A program made the position numbers and the translations under genes. The notes under the pieces are model-generated. The model was not told where the DNA came from, ran no database searches, and saw only the letters and a program-made list of their open reading frames with translations. From Acinetobacter sp. WCHA55 (GTDB lineage: Bacteria > Pseudomonadota > Gammaproteobacteria > Pseudomonadales > Moraxellaceae), in the NCBI RefSeq assembly GCF_002165305.2, contig NZ_CP032286.1:3100001-3164000 (forward strand): a DNA stretch of 64,000 bases, read 5' to 3'. This document shows positions 19,063 to 30,283 of this stretch, in pieces (positions within the stretch are counted from its first letter, which is position 1; the number at the start of each line of letters is the position of its first letter).

Positions 19063-20862
19063 CTACTCATGCAAAACTTTATAAATAGTACGGGCCATCA
19101 CTTCACCCAAACCGGGGACTAGAGTTAAGTCTTTTTCGGAGGCTTTCAACACCCCTTGAATCCCACCAAAGTGAGTCAATAAATCACGGCGCCGTTTCGG
19201 CCCCAAACCTGGGATCACTTCCAAAATGGATGAACCCCGCTTTTTATCACGTTTGGCGCGGTGTTTAGTAATCGCAAAGCGATGCGCCTCATCACGCACC
19301 TGTTGTATCAAATGCAATGCTTTATGGTCTTCAGGCAACTGAATTTTTGTTCCATCGGTAAAGTGTAAGGTCTCAAGGCCCGGTTTACGTCCTTCGCCTT
19401 TTGACACCCCAACCATAAAGGCTTCTAAACCCAGCTCTTGCATGACGTCCATCGCCATATGCAACTGCCCTTTACCACCATCAATCAAAAGTAAATCAGG
19501 CAACATGGCTTTTTTATAACGACGAGTCAGCGCTTGACGCATTGCAGCATAGTCATCACCCGCAGTAATGTCTTGAATTGAAAACTGACGATAATCGCGC
19601 TTACGAATGCCGCCACTATCGAATACTACACACGAAGCCACGGTTTCTTCGCCCATGGTATGTGAGATGTCAAAACATTCAATTCGATCAATCGGACGCC
19701 CGACCACTTGTTCAAGTTGATGGAAACGCTCATTCAGCTCAAAGTGATTGGCCAATTGTCCTTTGATCGCATGCTGCACATTCATTTGTGCCAGTTCTAA
19801 CCATTCTGCACGTGTCTCACGCACGCTATGCTTAATCTGTACTTTCTTATCAAACTGTTGTTGTAGCGCCTGTTCCAGTTCTTTTCGATCGGGCAGTTCA
19901 ACATTCACAATCAATTCGTTCGGCACTTCATCTGCCACTTGGAAATAGAAGTTCGCCATGAAGTCGGCCAGCATTTGCCCTAAATCATCTCCAAGCATAT
20001 CTGGAAAATAACTTTTACCTCCCAACATTTTGCCGTTGCGCACATGCATGATCTGCACGCAAGTCACCCCTGCCTGATAAGCAATCGCTAAAATATCGGC
20101 TTCACCTTTGAGTTTATAAATGGCCTGTTGTGACTGAACATCCCGCAGTAGCGCCATACGGTCACGGTAAAACACCGCTTTCTCAAACTCTAAGGCTTCG
20201 GCTGCTTGCTCCATTTTCGCAATCAGTTCTTGATTCAGCTCTTTGGTGTCCCCTTGTAAAAAACGAATCGAGTTATCGACATCATTTTTATACTCTTCGG
20301 GACTAATGAGTCCCACACACGGCGCTGAACAACGTTTGATTTGATATTGCAAACAAGGACGCTTACGCTGCGAAAAATAGCTATTTTCACACTGGCGAAC
20401 ATTAAACAATTTTTGCAAAACCAACAAAGTATCCCGTGCATTATATGCACTCGGATACGGTCCAAAGAACTTCCCAACTTGGTGTTTGCCTTTGCCCCGA
20501 CCCGATGCAATCCGTGGATACGGTTTGTCGGCAGAAACAAAGATATAGACATAGGACTTATCGTCCCTGAGCATAATGTTATAGGGTGGACGATGTAGCT
20601 TAATCAGGTTTTGTTCAAGCAGCAGCGCTTCGGTTTCGGAACGAACGACTAAGGTTTCGATGTCATAAATACGCGCCACCAAAGCTTGCGTCTTCGGATG
20701 CTCAATGGTTTTGACAAAATAACTGGAAACACGATTTTTTAAATTTTTCGCTTTGCCTACATATAGCAGTTCACCGTCTTTACCAAGCATGCGGTAAACG
20801 CCTGGTAATGTGGTCATATTGGCTAAAATTTTTTCGATATGTTCTCGTGCGTTTTCGTTCAC
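19063..20862 (-). CDS. uvrC: UvrABC excinuclease subunit C
   Basis: Makes the dual incisions in nucleotide excision repair. The 599 residues show, in order: the GIY-YIG nuclease domain (about 17-95; GVYRML and [13 protein letters not shown]), a cysteine-bearing region (about 150-180), the UVR helix that binds UvrB (about 205-240), the RNase H-like 5'-incision domain with [11 protein letters not shown] (about 395), and tandem helix-hairpin-helix motifs at the C-terminus ([12 protein letters not shown] and [12 protein letters not shown]). The start is GTG at 20862 (MNENAREH). All expected domains are intact. Confidence 0.96.
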   Translation of the reverse strand: MNENAREHIEKILANMTTLPGVYRMLGKDGELLYVGKAKNLKNRVSSYFVKTIEHPKTQALVARIYDIETLVVRSETEALLLEQNLIKLHRPPYNIMLRDDKSYVYIFVSADKPYPRIASGRGKGKHQVGKFFGPYPSAYNARDTLLVLQKLFNVRQCENSYFSQRKRPCLQYQIKRCSAPCVGLISPEEYKNDVDNSIRFLQGDTKELNQELIAKMEQAAEALEFEKAVFYRDRMALLRDVQSQQAIYKLKGEADILAIAYQAGVTCVQIMHVRNGKMLGGKSYFPDMLGDDLGQMLADFMANFYFQVADEVPNELIVNVELPDRKELEQALQQQFDKKVQIKHSVRETRAEWLELAQMNVQHAIKGQLANHFELNERFHQLEQVVGRPIDRIECFDISHTMGEETVASCVVFDSGGIRKRDYRQFSIQDITAGDDYAAMRQALTRRYKKAMLPDLLLIDGGKGQLHMAMDVMQELGLEAFMVGVSKGEGRKPGLETLHFTDGTKIQLPEDHKALHLIQQVRDEAHRFAITKHRAKRDKKRGSSILEVIPGLGPKRRRDLLTHFGGIQGVLKASEKDLTLVPGLGEVMARTIYKVLHE

Positions 20863-21023
20863 AGGGTTCCCTAATGTTCTCGGCTCGCCGTCAACTGTTT
20901 TGCTTAGGCTTAACCATTGATCTGTCTTTTAGATTGGGCATGTCTGATGCATTTCAAACACATGACAAGTGTATCTAAAAGCTAGTTTGGCCAGTATAAG
21001 ACGTTGATACTGAGGTTGAAAAC

Positions 21024-21368
21024 TTACTCCAGATCCATCGCTTCAAAATCAATCCGTTCAAACACACCTTGCTCATTACGGGCAAAGTGACTTCCCGCAG
21101 GCGCATTTAAGTGAGCAATGATGTCCGCATCATAATTGGCAATCACATTGACCTCATAGAAACCTAAATTGTCAGGGTCTTCAATATAGTCATCTCCTTC
21201 TTCACCTGATAAAAAAACCCAACCACTTTCATCACTAGATTGTGCTTCTGCGCGGTACATATAGGCCACTTTTAGGCCTTGCACCGTAATCATATCTGAA
21301 GCGATACAATTTCCCATATGTGGCACTAAAGTTTGAATTTGTGTCAGACTCAACTGATACGACTTCAT
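21024..21368 (-). CDS. DUF2185 domain protein
   Basis: Cytosolic-looking protein of 114 residues matching the DUF2185 pattern: a central GWVFLSGEEGDDYIEDPDNLG block (residues about 52-71), then EVNVIANYDADIIAHL and a SHFARNEQGVFER end. Proteins of this family also appear as immunity-like (Imm33-type) proteins in polymorphic toxin loci, but no toxin gene lies nearby, so I make no functional claim. I use the ATG at 21368 because GAAGGG lies seven bases upstream; longer in-frame starts place the ribosome site badly. Confidence 0.72.
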   Translation of the reverse strand: MKSYQLSLTQIQTLVPHMGNCIASDMITVQGLKVAYMYRAEAQSSDESGWVFLSGEEGDDYIEDPDNLGFYEVNVIANYDADIIAHLNAPAGSHFARNEQGVFERIDFEAMDLE

Positions 21369-21510
21369 AAGCATACCCTTCAACGGCAAGTAGAGGTTTG
21401 TAGGGGTGAACAGGACTCAAGTTTATTTTACTTTATTCCCCCACGACATATTTGAGCAAGGCATTCACTCGCTTAGACCCATAAAGCATACAACATGCCT
21501 AAGACGATAT

Positions 21511-21918
21511 TTATGACCGTTTTAACGACGCTTTAAATGCTACTTTGTCTTTCGGTGACACCAAAATGGTTTTGATTTGGCCCTCTTTCAAGTATTCAAT
21601 CTTTAGACGGTCTAAAGACAAAGCAGGTGAACTGATCGAATTATCGGTTTCAGAAACTGACTGTATCGCGCTTAAGGGAATGATCCATTTAAAACAGAGA
21701 CTGCGAATTGTCAGTTGCTCCTGATCGACCACATAGCGAGTACTCCACAACGGCCACCACAGCAAAACAATAGTCAAGACATAGACCACAACGAACAAGA
21801 GATTTTGCATCAAAATGCCTTTGCCATAGGTGGTCAAAATCAATTGGGCCAACAGGCCTGACATGGCAATAATAAATCCCAGAAACCACCAGTCCATCTT
21901 CGAACGAAACTTTTGCAC
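21511..21918 (-). CDS. Small membrane protein with bacterial PH domain (bPH_4-like)
   Basis: A protein of 135 residues from the GTG at 21918, which follows GGGGGTTCAAG. Two hydrophobic helices (about 10-28 and 36-55) are followed by a C-terminal PH-like domain. The VDQEQLTIRSLCFKWIIPL strand pair and the ISSPALSLDRLKIEY and ILVSPKDKVAF blocks match the PF06713-type pattern known from Bacillus proteins. Function unknown. Open frame continues upstream to 22047, with an ATG at 21987 as an alternative start, but no ribosome site is visible there. Confidence 0.7.
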   Translation of the reverse strand: MQKFRSKMDWWFLGFIIAMSGLLAQLILTTYGKGILMQNLLFVVVYVLTIVLLWWPLWSTRYVVDQEQLTIRSLCFKWIIPLSAIQSVSETDNSISSPALSLDRLKIEYLKEGQIKTILVSPKDKVAFKASLKRS

Positions 21919-22110
21919 CTTGAACCCCCATGCTTTATCTAAGTTATAAGTTGCGATCTTAAATAAATGAAACAGATACGCGCTCATGTTGTTTTTAGTT
22001 GTAACCAGATAAAGCATAAAGCCATGTGTGGTTCGAATCCACTGCAAGTCTAGAAATAAGTAGAAAAATCAAAATAACAAATAAGCTCCCCCATTTTCTA
22101 CCTAAATAAA

Positions 22111-22130
22111 AAACGCCCCTCAGGGCGTTT
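22111..22130 (-). terminator. Intrinsic terminator downstream of lpxO
   Basis: Stem AAACGCCC/GGGCGTTT with a 4-base CTCA loop. On the minus strand it is followed by TTTATTTAGG. It lies eight bases beyond the lpxO stop codon. Confidence 0.82.
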
Positions 22131-22138
22131 CATGTACT

Positions 22139-23053
22139 TTAAAACACATAAGGTCGAACAAAGATCAAGAAGAAAATTCCGAGCATCAGGAACCACTTTA
22201 AAAAGTAATACAGTTGGCGGTTAGTTTTCTTCAAGGCTTTGGCTTTGATTCGTACTTGATAGACATAACCAAAGACTTTATTCAGCCCACCCGTTTGGTC
22301 GCCTGCTTCATTTGGAGAGCTGGCAGCGGTCATGACTTTTTTACCAAACCAGTGATTAAAACGTTCCATAAAATGTGTCTTCAACGGACGTTCGACATCA
22401 GCAAAGAAAATAATGCGGTTTTGATCAGTCTTATTTTCTGCATAGTGAATATAAGTTTCATCAAAGACCACGCTTTCACCATCTCGCCATGAATAGCGCT
22501 GACCATCCACATCAATAAAGCAACGATCATCGTTCGGTGTAATCAACCCCAAGTGATAACGCAATGAACCCGCATAGGGGTCACGGTGACGAACCAAACG
22601 GCTGTCTGGTGCAAGTTCAGTAAACATCGCGGCTTTAATGGTCGGCAAGGTTTTCAGCAACGCCGTCGTTTTTGGACAAAGCTCAGCAGCTGACGGATGC
22701 GCAGAGTCATACCATTTCAGATAAAAACGCTTCCAGCCTGTTTTGAAAAAGGAATTAAACCCCAAGTCATCATAACTACTCGATGCTTTAATTCCGCCTT
22801 TTTCATATAAAACTTTTGCTTCATCACGAATCATTTCCCAGTTTTCATCCAACACTTTTAAGTCTTGAAAATGCTGGGTATCGATATATGGCTGATTCGG
22901 CACCTTTGAAAACATGTACATGAGGTAGTTAATCGGTGCAAGAATCGTTGAATGATCGAAAAATTGACGATAAAACGAGTGACGAACCTTCCCACGTTGC
23001 TGAATATAAAGTGCAGAAAGAATAAAAATCGCCAGAATGATCCACTTAATCAT
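22139..23053 (-). CDS. lpxO: Lipid A 2-hydroxylase LpxO (aspartyl/asparaginyl hydroxylase fold)
   Basis: Fe(II)/2-oxoglutarate dioxygenase that adds a 2-hydroxyl to a secondary lipid A acyl chain, a change tied to envelope stress and polymyxin tolerance in related bacteria. The 304 residues have an N-terminal membrane helix (about 3-17), the hydroxylase domain with the HxD ligand pair in RLVRHRDPYAGSLRYHLGL (about 154-172), VVFDETYIHYAEN holding the distal His (about 206), and a C-terminal hydrophobic segment (about 282-302). The layout and length match LpxO of Salmonella (302). Monocistronic. Confidence 0.9.
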   Translation of the reverse strand: MIKWIILAIFILSALYIQQRGKVRHSFYRQFFDHSTILAPINYLMYMFSKVPNQPYIDTQHFQDLKVLDENWEMIRDEAKVLYEKGGIKASSSYDDLGFNSFFKTGWKRFYLKWYDSAHPSAAELCPKTTALLKTLPTIKAAMFTELAPDSRLVRHRDPYAGSLRYHLGLITPNDDRCFIDVDGQRYSWRDGESVVFDETYIHYAENKTDQNRIIFFADVERPLKTHFMERFNHWFGKKVMTAASSPNEAGDQTGGLNKVFGYVYQVRIKAKALKKTNRQLYYFLKWFLMLGIFFLIFVRPYVF

Positions 23054-23531
23054 ATGAAAACCTGGAAACTAAAGAAAACAAAATAACAAAAAAGACCAAT
23101 ATTCGGTCTAGACTGTGAATTGTAACATAGGCTGCAAAGTACGTCCTATTTCCAGCTTTTCATCACAAGTTTTCATTATGTTTGGGTTTACCTACTAGTG
23201 CAGCATTGACTAAATTGCCAAAACTGCCACAAAGATTGACTTGAAATATAAGGGCGCTATCTCATCATTTTTTGATCACTCATCCCTAAAAAATCTTAAA
23301 TGAAACAAAAACTTCACAATATTTAATGCACATCCATTAAAAATACATCACACAAGCACACGAAATAATTGAATAAAAATAGATGACCCTTGCGTCACGG
23401 CTTGATACAACTTGTTATGTTCTTTTTCGATATAGTTATCGTAAGATTGGCGAAGCATAGATGTACGTAGGAATGACGTACTCGCTTCACAACATCAACT
23501 TAGAAGTCCTCCAAAATAAAGGAGATCAGGC
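23054..23531. promoter_or_regulatory. Upstream region of fadBA
   Basis: About 478 AT-rich bases without a gene, diverging between lpxO and fadB. It should carry the fadBA promoter. I looked for a GAAAC...GTTTC palindrome of the PsrA type and saw only a half match (GAAAC near 23301), which I do not count. AAAATAAAGGAG directly before the fadB ATG is a strong ribosome site. Confidence 0.5.
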
Positions 23532-25685
23532 ATGATCCACGCTGGCAATGCCATTACCGTCCAAATGCTTTCGGACGGAATTGCAGAATTCCGCTTTGAC
23601 TTACAAGGTGAGTCGGTCAACAAATTTAACCGTGCAACGATTGAAGATTTCAAAGCTGCAATTGACGCTGTTAAAGCAAATGGTGACATCAAAGGTTTAA
23701 TCGTTACTTCGGCTAAATCTACATTTATCGTTGGCGCAGATATTACTGAATTTGGTGCAAACTTCGCTCAAGGCGAACAAGCGATTGTGGATTGGGCATT
23801 GCCTGTTCACGACATCTTCAATAGTTTTGAAGATTTAGAGATTCCTAAAGTTGCTGCGATCAATGGTATGGCATTGGGCGGTGGTTTTGAAATGTGCCTT
23901 GTGTGTGACTACCGTGTGATGTCAGAAGCGGCTCAAGTCGGTCTTCCTGAAATCAAACTCGGCATCTTCCCTGGTTTCGGTGGCACGGTTCGTTTAAGCC
24001 GTCTCATTGGTATCGATAATGCGGTTGAATGGATGGCAATGGCTAATCCTAAAAAACCAGCTGCTGCACTAAAAGATGGTGCTGTGGATGCAGTGGTTGC
24101 TGCCGCCAAACTTCAAGACGCTGCAATTGACTTGGTTAAACAAGCCCTTGCTGGCCGTGTAGACTGGAAAGCAAAACGCCAAGAAAAACTGGACCCAGTT
24201 AAATTGAACCAAATCGAGCAAATGATGGCGTTCAACTCGGCGAAAGGTGCAGTTCTTGCAAAAGCAAATCCTGCTCAATACCCTGCGCCTAAGCTACTTC
24301 TTGACTCATTACAAGCCGGTGCAAGCCTTCCACGTAATGAAGCACTTCAAGCTGAAGCAGCAGGTTTTGCAAAAGCAGCGATTACACCACAAGCAGGTGC
24401 ATTAATTGGTCTATTCATCAATGACCAAGTGGTGAAGAAAACTTCGAAGAAATATGAAAAAGGTGCGCACCCAGTAAACCAAGCGGCAGTTCTAGGCGCT
24501 GGTATTATGGGTGGCGGTATTGCTTACCAAGCGGCAAGCAAAGGCACACCAATTATCATGAAAGACATTGGTAATCCACAACTTGCTTTAGGTATGAAAG
24601 AAGCAAATGGCTTACTGACTAAACAAGTTGAACGCAAGAAAATGAAGCCTGCTCAAATGGGTGAAACACTTGCGCGCATCCGTCCAACTTTAAGCTATGA
24701 CGAGTTTAAAGAAGTGGACATCGTGATTGAAGCGGTGACTGAGAACCCTAAAGTAAAAGGCATTGTACTGGCTGAAACAGAGAAAAATGTTCGTGACAAC
24801 ACGATCATTGCTTCAAATACGTCTACGATTTCAATTACACGTTTGGCAGAAAACCTACAACGTCCTGAAAACTTCGTCGGTATGCACTTCTTTAACCCAG
24901 TACACATGATGCCATTGGTCGAAGTGATTCGTGGTGAGAAAACTTCTGCTGAAGCAATTGCAACGACTGTAGTGCTTGCTCAGAAAATGGGTAAAACTCC
25001 AATCGTAGTGAATGACTGCCCAGGCTTCTTGGTTAACCGCGTATTGTTCCCTTACTTTGGTGCATTCGACCTTCTATTGAAAGACGGTGCTGACTTCCAA
25101 CAAGTCGACAAAGTGATGGAAAAATTCGGCTGGCCTATGGGTCCTGCTTACCTCATCGACGTTGTTGGTATCGACACGGGCGTTCACGGTGCAGAAGTGA
25201 TGGCGGAAGGCTTCCCTGACCGCATGAAGCCAGATTTCAAAGGCGCGACTTTAACCATGTACGAAAACAAACGTCTTGGTCAAAAGAACGATGTGGGTTT
25301 CTATAAGTATGAACTCGACAAGAAAGGCAAAAAAGCCAAAACTGTCGATCCAGTAGCTTATGAACTTCTGGCTTCTGTTGCGACTGCTGAAAAACACGAA
25401 TTCGATGCTCAAGAAATCATTGACCGTATGATGCTGGCTTTCTGTAACGAAACTGTTCGTTGCCTAGAAGACAACATCGTCGCGACTGCTTCTGAAGCAG
25501 ACATGGCGATGATTATGGGTGTAGGTTTCCCTCCATTCCGTGGTGGTCCATGCCGTTACATCGACCAAACAGGTGTTGCTGAATACGTTGCACTTTGCGA
25601 CAAATATGCACACTTAGGTAAGGCTTATGAAGCGCCGCAAATGTTGCGTGACATGGCTGCTAACAACAAAAAATTCTACGGTTAA
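23532..25685 (+). CDS. fadB: Fatty acid oxidation complex subunit alpha
   Basis: Multifunctional beta-oxidation enzyme: enoyl-CoA hydratase/isomerase plus L-3-hydroxyacyl-CoA dehydrogenase, acting with FadA as an alpha2-beta2 complex. The 717 residues match family length. The hydratase domain (about 1-190) has catalytic Glu120 (GGGFE) and Glu140 (GLPEIKLG), equal to E. coli Glu119 and Glu139. The dehydrogenase half begins with the NAD fold [13 protein letters not shown] (about 322), followed by the catalytic His in GMHFFNPVH (about 450) and the C-terminal dehydrogenase domains. fadA follows after 12 bases. Confidence 0.97.
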   Translation: MIHAGNAITVQMLSDGIAEFRFDLQGESVNKFNRATIEDFKAAIDAVKANGDIKGLIVTSAKSTFIVGADITEFGANFAQGEQAIVDWALPVHDIFNSFEDLEIPKVAAINGMALGGGFEMCLVCDYRVMSEAAQVGLPEIKLGIFPGFGGTVRLSRLIGIDNAVEWMAMANPKKPAAALKDGAVDAVVAAAKLQDAAIDLVKQALAGRVDWKAKRQEKLDPVKLNQIEQMMAFNSAKGAVLAKANPAQYPAPKLLLDSLQAGASLPRNEALQAEAAGFAKAAITPQAGALIGLFINDQVVKKTSKKYEKGAHPVNQAAVLGAGIMGGGIAYQAASKGTPIIMKDIGNPQLALGMKEANGLLTKQVERKKMKPAQMGETLARIRPTLSYDEFKEVDIVIEAVTENPKVKGIVLAETEKNVRDNTIIASNTSTISITRLAENLQRPENFVGMHFFNPVHMMPLVEVIRGEKTSAEAIATTVVLAQKMGKTPIVVNDCPGFLVNRVLFPYFGAFDLLLKDGADFQQVDKVMEKFGWPMGPAYLIDVVGIDTGVHGAEVMAEGFPDRMKPDFKGATLTMYENKRLGQKNDVGFYKYELDKKGKKAKTVDPVAYELLASVATAEKHEFDAQEIIDRMMLAFCNETVRCLEDNIVATASEADMAMIMGVGFPPFRGGPCRYIDQTGVAEYVALCDKYAHLGKAYEAPQMLRDMAANNKKFYG

Positions 25686-25697
25686 GGAGCAACGTGA

Positions 25698-26870
<1,173 letters not shown>

Positions 26871-26897
26871 TATTTAGTTAAATACTGAGATACAAAG

Positions 26898-26919
26898 AAC
26901 CCCGCTTAGTGCGGGGTTT
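26898..26919. terminator. Intrinsic terminator downstream of fadBA
   Basis: GC-rich 8-bp stem AACCCCGC/GCGGGGTT (26898-26905 with 26911-26918), loop TTAGT, followed by TTTC. It lies 27 bases after the fadA stop and also abuts the end of the converging disrupted gene. Confidence 0.8.
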
Positions 26920-27806
26920 CTTAAGGGTTTGATTTAAAGTTTTTTAATAAATTTGAGACATGCTCCATCCCATCAAAAGTTGAGGGTATATTTTCATCTG
27001 AAGAAACAATGGAGGAAAATATAATATTCTCAAACTTTTCAAAACCTTCTTTATTGGCTTCTTTGAGCTCTTTCGATTTTTCTGCATAGCTTTGAATAAA
27101 TTGACACAATGTCATACGTAATTCGAGTTGCATGATTTGAGATTTGACCGATTTGATATTGTGTAAAACAATTCTAAAAAACCAAAAAAGAACGAATAAA
27201 AGCGTTAGTGTTGGAAAAACAATAAATAACACTTTCGTTGAATCTATACTATTTAAATTATCAAATACCCATGCCAGTTCTAAAAGGGGTATTGATATAA
27301 TGATAAGCCCTATAAAAAAATACTGAATTTTTAAACTATCAAGTTCATCGACTTTCTTCTTGAGAAGGCTTGAAAAACCTTGATATAGACCTACAAAATT
27401 AAAAGCTGTCTGATAAGTATCTAACTTATCTTTAAGAACTTCTACAGCCGACTTTTTCTCTTGAAACTCATTATTCCATGTATCTATTTTAGATATAGAC
27501 TCATTTTTTGTTCGTATAAATTCTTCAACCTTATTAATATCTGTACTTTTGATTGCATTTGATAAAGCTCTAGCATGATCAGAATGGAATTCTTCTTGCA
27601 TGATGAGCGTTGGCAGATCATCTAATAAATTTATACACCATGAAGATTTTTCAAAAAATTCCTTCCTATTTCGTCTAATCAATTCATTTAATGAATAAAA
27701 ATCATCCCTTTCATCTATACTATAATTCCCTCTAAAACTTAATTCTCTTAGATAAATCACTAAAAATAAAGCCAGCCTATGTAAACGAATAACTTCATCA
27801 TCTTTA

Positions 27807-27815
27807 CTAAAGCTT
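27807..27815. repeat. Left target-site duplication of the IS
   Basis: CTAAAGCTT immediately left of the left inverted repeat; an identical copy lies at 28855-28863. Confidence 0.9.
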
Positions 27816-28854
27816 GGCTTTGTTGCACAAAGCTGTTCTTAAGGGCTTCTTCAGCAATATAATTTCCAAATGAAGAAGCCTACACACAAAATCTACCGCA
27901 CAACCAATTGGCCCGCATATAACCGAGCTCTCATTAATCGTGGGAATATTGCCATTTGGTTCGATCCAAAAACACAATGGTATGCAGAACCTCAAGGCAA
28001 ACAAGGTCGAAGTCAAACCTACTCCGACATAGCGATTCAATGCTGTTTGATGATCAAATCTCTATTTAGACTTACTTTACGCATGGTCACTGGCTTTGTT
28101 CAAAGCTTAATTAAACTTTGTGGATTAGATTGGACAGCACCAGATTACAGTACGCTTTGTAGAAGACAAAAGCATATTGATATTGCAATTAGTTATCAGA
28201 AAAACAGTGATGGGCTTCATCTACTCGTAGACTCTACTGGCTTAAAGTTTTTGGGCGAAGGTGAATGGAAACGTAAAAAGCATCAGTCTGAATATCGTCG
28301 CCAATGGTGTAAACTTCATATTGGTATAGATGCTAGAACCCTGCAAATACGAGCCGTTCAGCTCACGACCAACAATGTAAGTGATTCACAGGTGCTTGGG
28401 GATTTACTCAATCAGATTCCATTGGATGAGCAGATTGACTCCGTATATACCGATGGCGCTTATGACACCAAGCAATGCCGACAGGTCATTGCAGATCGGC
28501 AAGCACATGCAGTGATTCCACCTAGAAAAAATGCCAAGCCTTGGAAAGATAAAAAAGTTCATTCGCTAGAGCGAAATGAATTACTTCGCACTGTTAAACG
28601 TTTAGGCAGGACACTATGGAAAAAATGGTCGGGCTACCATCAGCGAAGTCTGGTTGAAACCAAGATGCACTGCATCAAATTATTAGGCGATAAACTCAGT
28701 GCTAGGAACTTTCAAAGCCAAGTCAACGAGGTACATGCTCGTATAGCCATTTTAAATAGATTTACAGAATTAGGCCGACCTCATACCCAAGTTGTCACTT
28801 AAATTTGAGCAACTTAGGAAAGCTCTATCTTTAAGGGCTTTATGCAACAAAGCC
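27816..28854 (+). mobile_element. IS5-family insertion sequence (IS903-group-like), 1039 bp
   Basis: The ends are imperfect inverted repeats: left GGCTTTGTTGCACAAAGC, right (reverse complement) GGCTTTGTTGCATAAAGC. Outside both lies the same 9-bp sequence CTAAAGCTT, the duplication length typical of the IS903 group. Inside is one full-length transposase on the plus strand with all DDE residues. The identical duplications and intact transposase point to a fairly recent insertion. I cannot name the exact ISfinder entry by eye. The element interrupts an unknown gene in the opposite orientation. Confidence 0.93.
27870..28802 (+). CDS. IS5-family transposase (IS903 group)
   Basis: Single-ORF DDE transposase of 310 residues. 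The N-terminus (KIYRTTNWPAYNRALINRG) and the LTLRMVTGFVQSL block are typical of the IS5/IS903 DUF4372-less group (Transposase_11 type DDE_Tnp_1). Catalytic residues are visible as Asp in LLVDSTGLKF (about 108), Asp in VYTDGAYDT (about 192) and Glu in RSLVETKMHCIKLLG (about 266). No frameshift or stop, so it is probably functional. The start is ATG at 27870, 54 bases inside the left end. Confidence 0.93.
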   Translation: MKKPTHKIYRTTNWPAYNRALINRGNIAIWFDPKTQWYAEPQGKQGRSQTYSDIAIQCCLMIKSLFRLTLRMVTGFVQSLIKLCGLDWTAPDYSTLCRRQKHIDIAISYQKNSDGLHLLVDSTGLKFLGEGEWKRKKHQSEYRRQWCKLHIGIDARTLQIRAVQLTTNNVSDSQVLGDLLNQIPLDEQIDSVYTDGAYDTKQCRQVIADRQAHAVIPPRKNAKPWKDKKVHSLERNELLRTVKRLGRTLWKKWSGYHQRSLVETKMHCIKLLGDKLSARNFQSQVNEVHARIAILNRFTELGRPHTQVVT

Positions 28855-28863
28855 CTAAAGCTT
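28855..28863. repeat. Right target-site duplication of the IS
   Basis: CTAAAGCTT, identical to 27807-27815, directly after the right inverted repeat. Confidence 0.9.
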
Positions 28864-29126
28864 GCAAATCCACCGTCCCAAGCTCTCATTAACTTCAATC
28901 CTCGATAATTTCGACATGTAATTAGCTGGGTATTCAGCCTATTAACAAAAGAACTATCATTTATAATCGAGTGAAGAGCTAAAAGGTTCTTAGCTAGTAG
29001 CCCATCAAAATCACTTTGACTCTCATATTTTTCTGCAATTCCAAGAATTTTATTTATAGTATCTAAAGATTCTTGAATCTCAAATTCAAATTTTTCACCC
29101 ATTATTTCCCCCACCTAAAGTAAAAC

Positions 29127-29999
29127 CTATTGGCCAATAATACGCTGCGCCAACAATGTCGCAAAATGCTGTTTAATCCGATTACCCTGCTTATCAACCC
29201 GATGCAACTCCCCGACATTTTCATTGTATTTCACAATATTCCAACCCTTGTATAGCGCACTTAACTCTCCTGCTTTAAACGCAAATGGAAAGTCAGCCTG
29301 CGCAGGAATATCATCGGTATCCATCGCACATACGATCAAGTTAAACCCATTTGCATTTGTGGCTTGCTGCATCTGCGCAATCAACGGTTTTACCGTTGGC
29401 GCCTGCAAGAACATCATCACCACCGTACAGCAAATAAAGTCGTATGTACCTGTAATGTTTGGGTCAGCATTGAGATCGCGCTGTTGCAGATGAATCTTTT
29501 GAATACCTTCGGCGTCGATAATCTGCTGTAATTTTTGTAAACTTTGCGGATTCACATCCCAAGCATCTACCTCAAAACCCTGCTGATTTAAATACAGCGA
29601 ATTTCGCCCCTGCCCACAGCCGACATCCAAAGCCCGACCACCGTGTAAATACGGCGTAGTCGCCAAAATTTCTGAATGCGTAGGTGAAAGCTGATATTTC
29701 TTATAAAAATAATCCTGCGGAGTACAGTAAAATTGCAACTGACACACTATGTCATCACTGGTCGAAACAATCTTGTGCCATGCTTGAGGTGCAATAAACG
29801 GTGGCTGTTGCTCAGGTGTAAATAGATGCTCAGATTGCACTTGGCCTGCCTCATCTAAAAAAGCAAAGCTTAGTTCACCTTGATAAATCTTTAGCTTGGC
29901 CCACGTGCCCGCTTTGGTATTGTGTTGATTTTTAAACCCTTGTGGAATGGTCTGCGCAGTCCACACAGGCAGTTCTTTATAACAAATCAAGTTTTCCAT
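29127..29999 (-). CDS. tehB: TehB-type tellurite-resistance SAM methyltransferase
   Basis: SAM-dependent methyltransferase of 290 residues. An N-terminal TehB-associated DUF1971-like cupin domain (about 5-90; ELPVWTAQTIPQGF) is followed by the methyltransferase domain (about 95-285) with motif I GRALDVGCGQGRNSLYL. This two-domain form is the long TehB (as in Haemophilus) rather than the short E. coli one. The family volatilises or detoxifies tellurite and related oxyanions when overexpressed; natural role uncertain. I used the ATG at 29999, preceded by AAGGTGGGA; an in-frame GTG five codons upstream is possible. It shares a strand with the disrupted gene, 24 bases away. Confidence 0.88.
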   Translation of the reverse strand: MENLICYKELPVWTAQTIPQGFKNQHNTKAGTWAKLKIYQGELSFAFLDEAGQVQSEHLFTPEQQPPFIAPQAWHKIVSTSDDIVCQLQFYCTPQDYFYKKYQLSPTHSEILATTPYLHGGRALDVGCGQGRNSLYLNQQGFEVDAWDVNPQSLQKLQQIIDAEGIQKIHLQQRDLNADPNITGTYDFICCTVVMMFLQAPTVKPLIAQMQQATNANGFNLIVCAMDTDDIPAQADFPFAFKAGELSALYKGWNIVKYNENVGELHRVDKQGNRIKQHFATLLAQRIIGQ

Positions 30000-30283
30000 C
30001 AGCCGATTTCCCACCTTGTTATGACGTATTTGCTAGTCCATCGTTTATTATTGAACGCTTGTATGATCATATCCAGTTCAGACTCAAATGAACATTCATT
30101 CGTTATCTAGAAACAGCAGATGGATAAGAAATAAAATCCTTCGCTCCCCTACATTGAGCGACTCGTAAAACTCTCATTACTTTAAACTTTTGAGCTTTGA
30201 CGCCTTTTTGAACATTTTAATGATAGGCTTAAAGACAATAAAAATTCAGCTTAGCTATATTTCAAATGATTCGGAGTCTATCG

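Larger units (their letters stand above)
26921..29102 (-). pseudogene. Unknown 377-residue membrane/coiled-coil protein gene, split by an IS element
   Basis: Two minus-strand pieces, 28864-29102 and 26921-27815, become one open frame of 378 codons when the IS and one target copy are removed; the join reads ...WDGGFAS-FSKDDEV... in frame. The ATG at 29102 follows GGTGGGGGAAATA. The rebuilt protein is helical, with a coiled coil (about 190-235), two membrane helices (about 247-268 and 280-300) and a soluble C-terminal helical region. I do not recognise the family. The DNA is clearly more AT-rich than fadA or tehB, suggesting an acquired gene. The ORF from a GTG at 27760 is only the C-terminal fragment. 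The N-terminal piece would fuse to 30-odd codons of IS sequence. Confidence 0.82.

Noticed and set aside
21024..21368. Immunity gene of a polymorphic toxin system (DUF2185/Imm33-like)
   Set aside because: No toxin, Rhs or effector delivery gene is nearby, so only the domain name is reported.
22028..22042. GTGGTTCGAATCCAC looks like a tRNA T-arm
   Set aside because: No acceptor, anticodon or D-arm can be built around it on either strand. At most it is a tRNA scrap; it lies in the upstream, probably non-coding part of the PH-domain gene.
27758..27760. GTG as a native start for a 279-residue protein
   Set aside because: The frame continues upstream to the IS end and through it to the N-terminal part, so this is an internal Val codon of the disrupted gene.
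28770..29114. Complete small gene of 114 residues
   Set aside because: Its last 30-odd codons are IS sequence. It is the N-terminal fragment of the disrupted gene plus the IS end.
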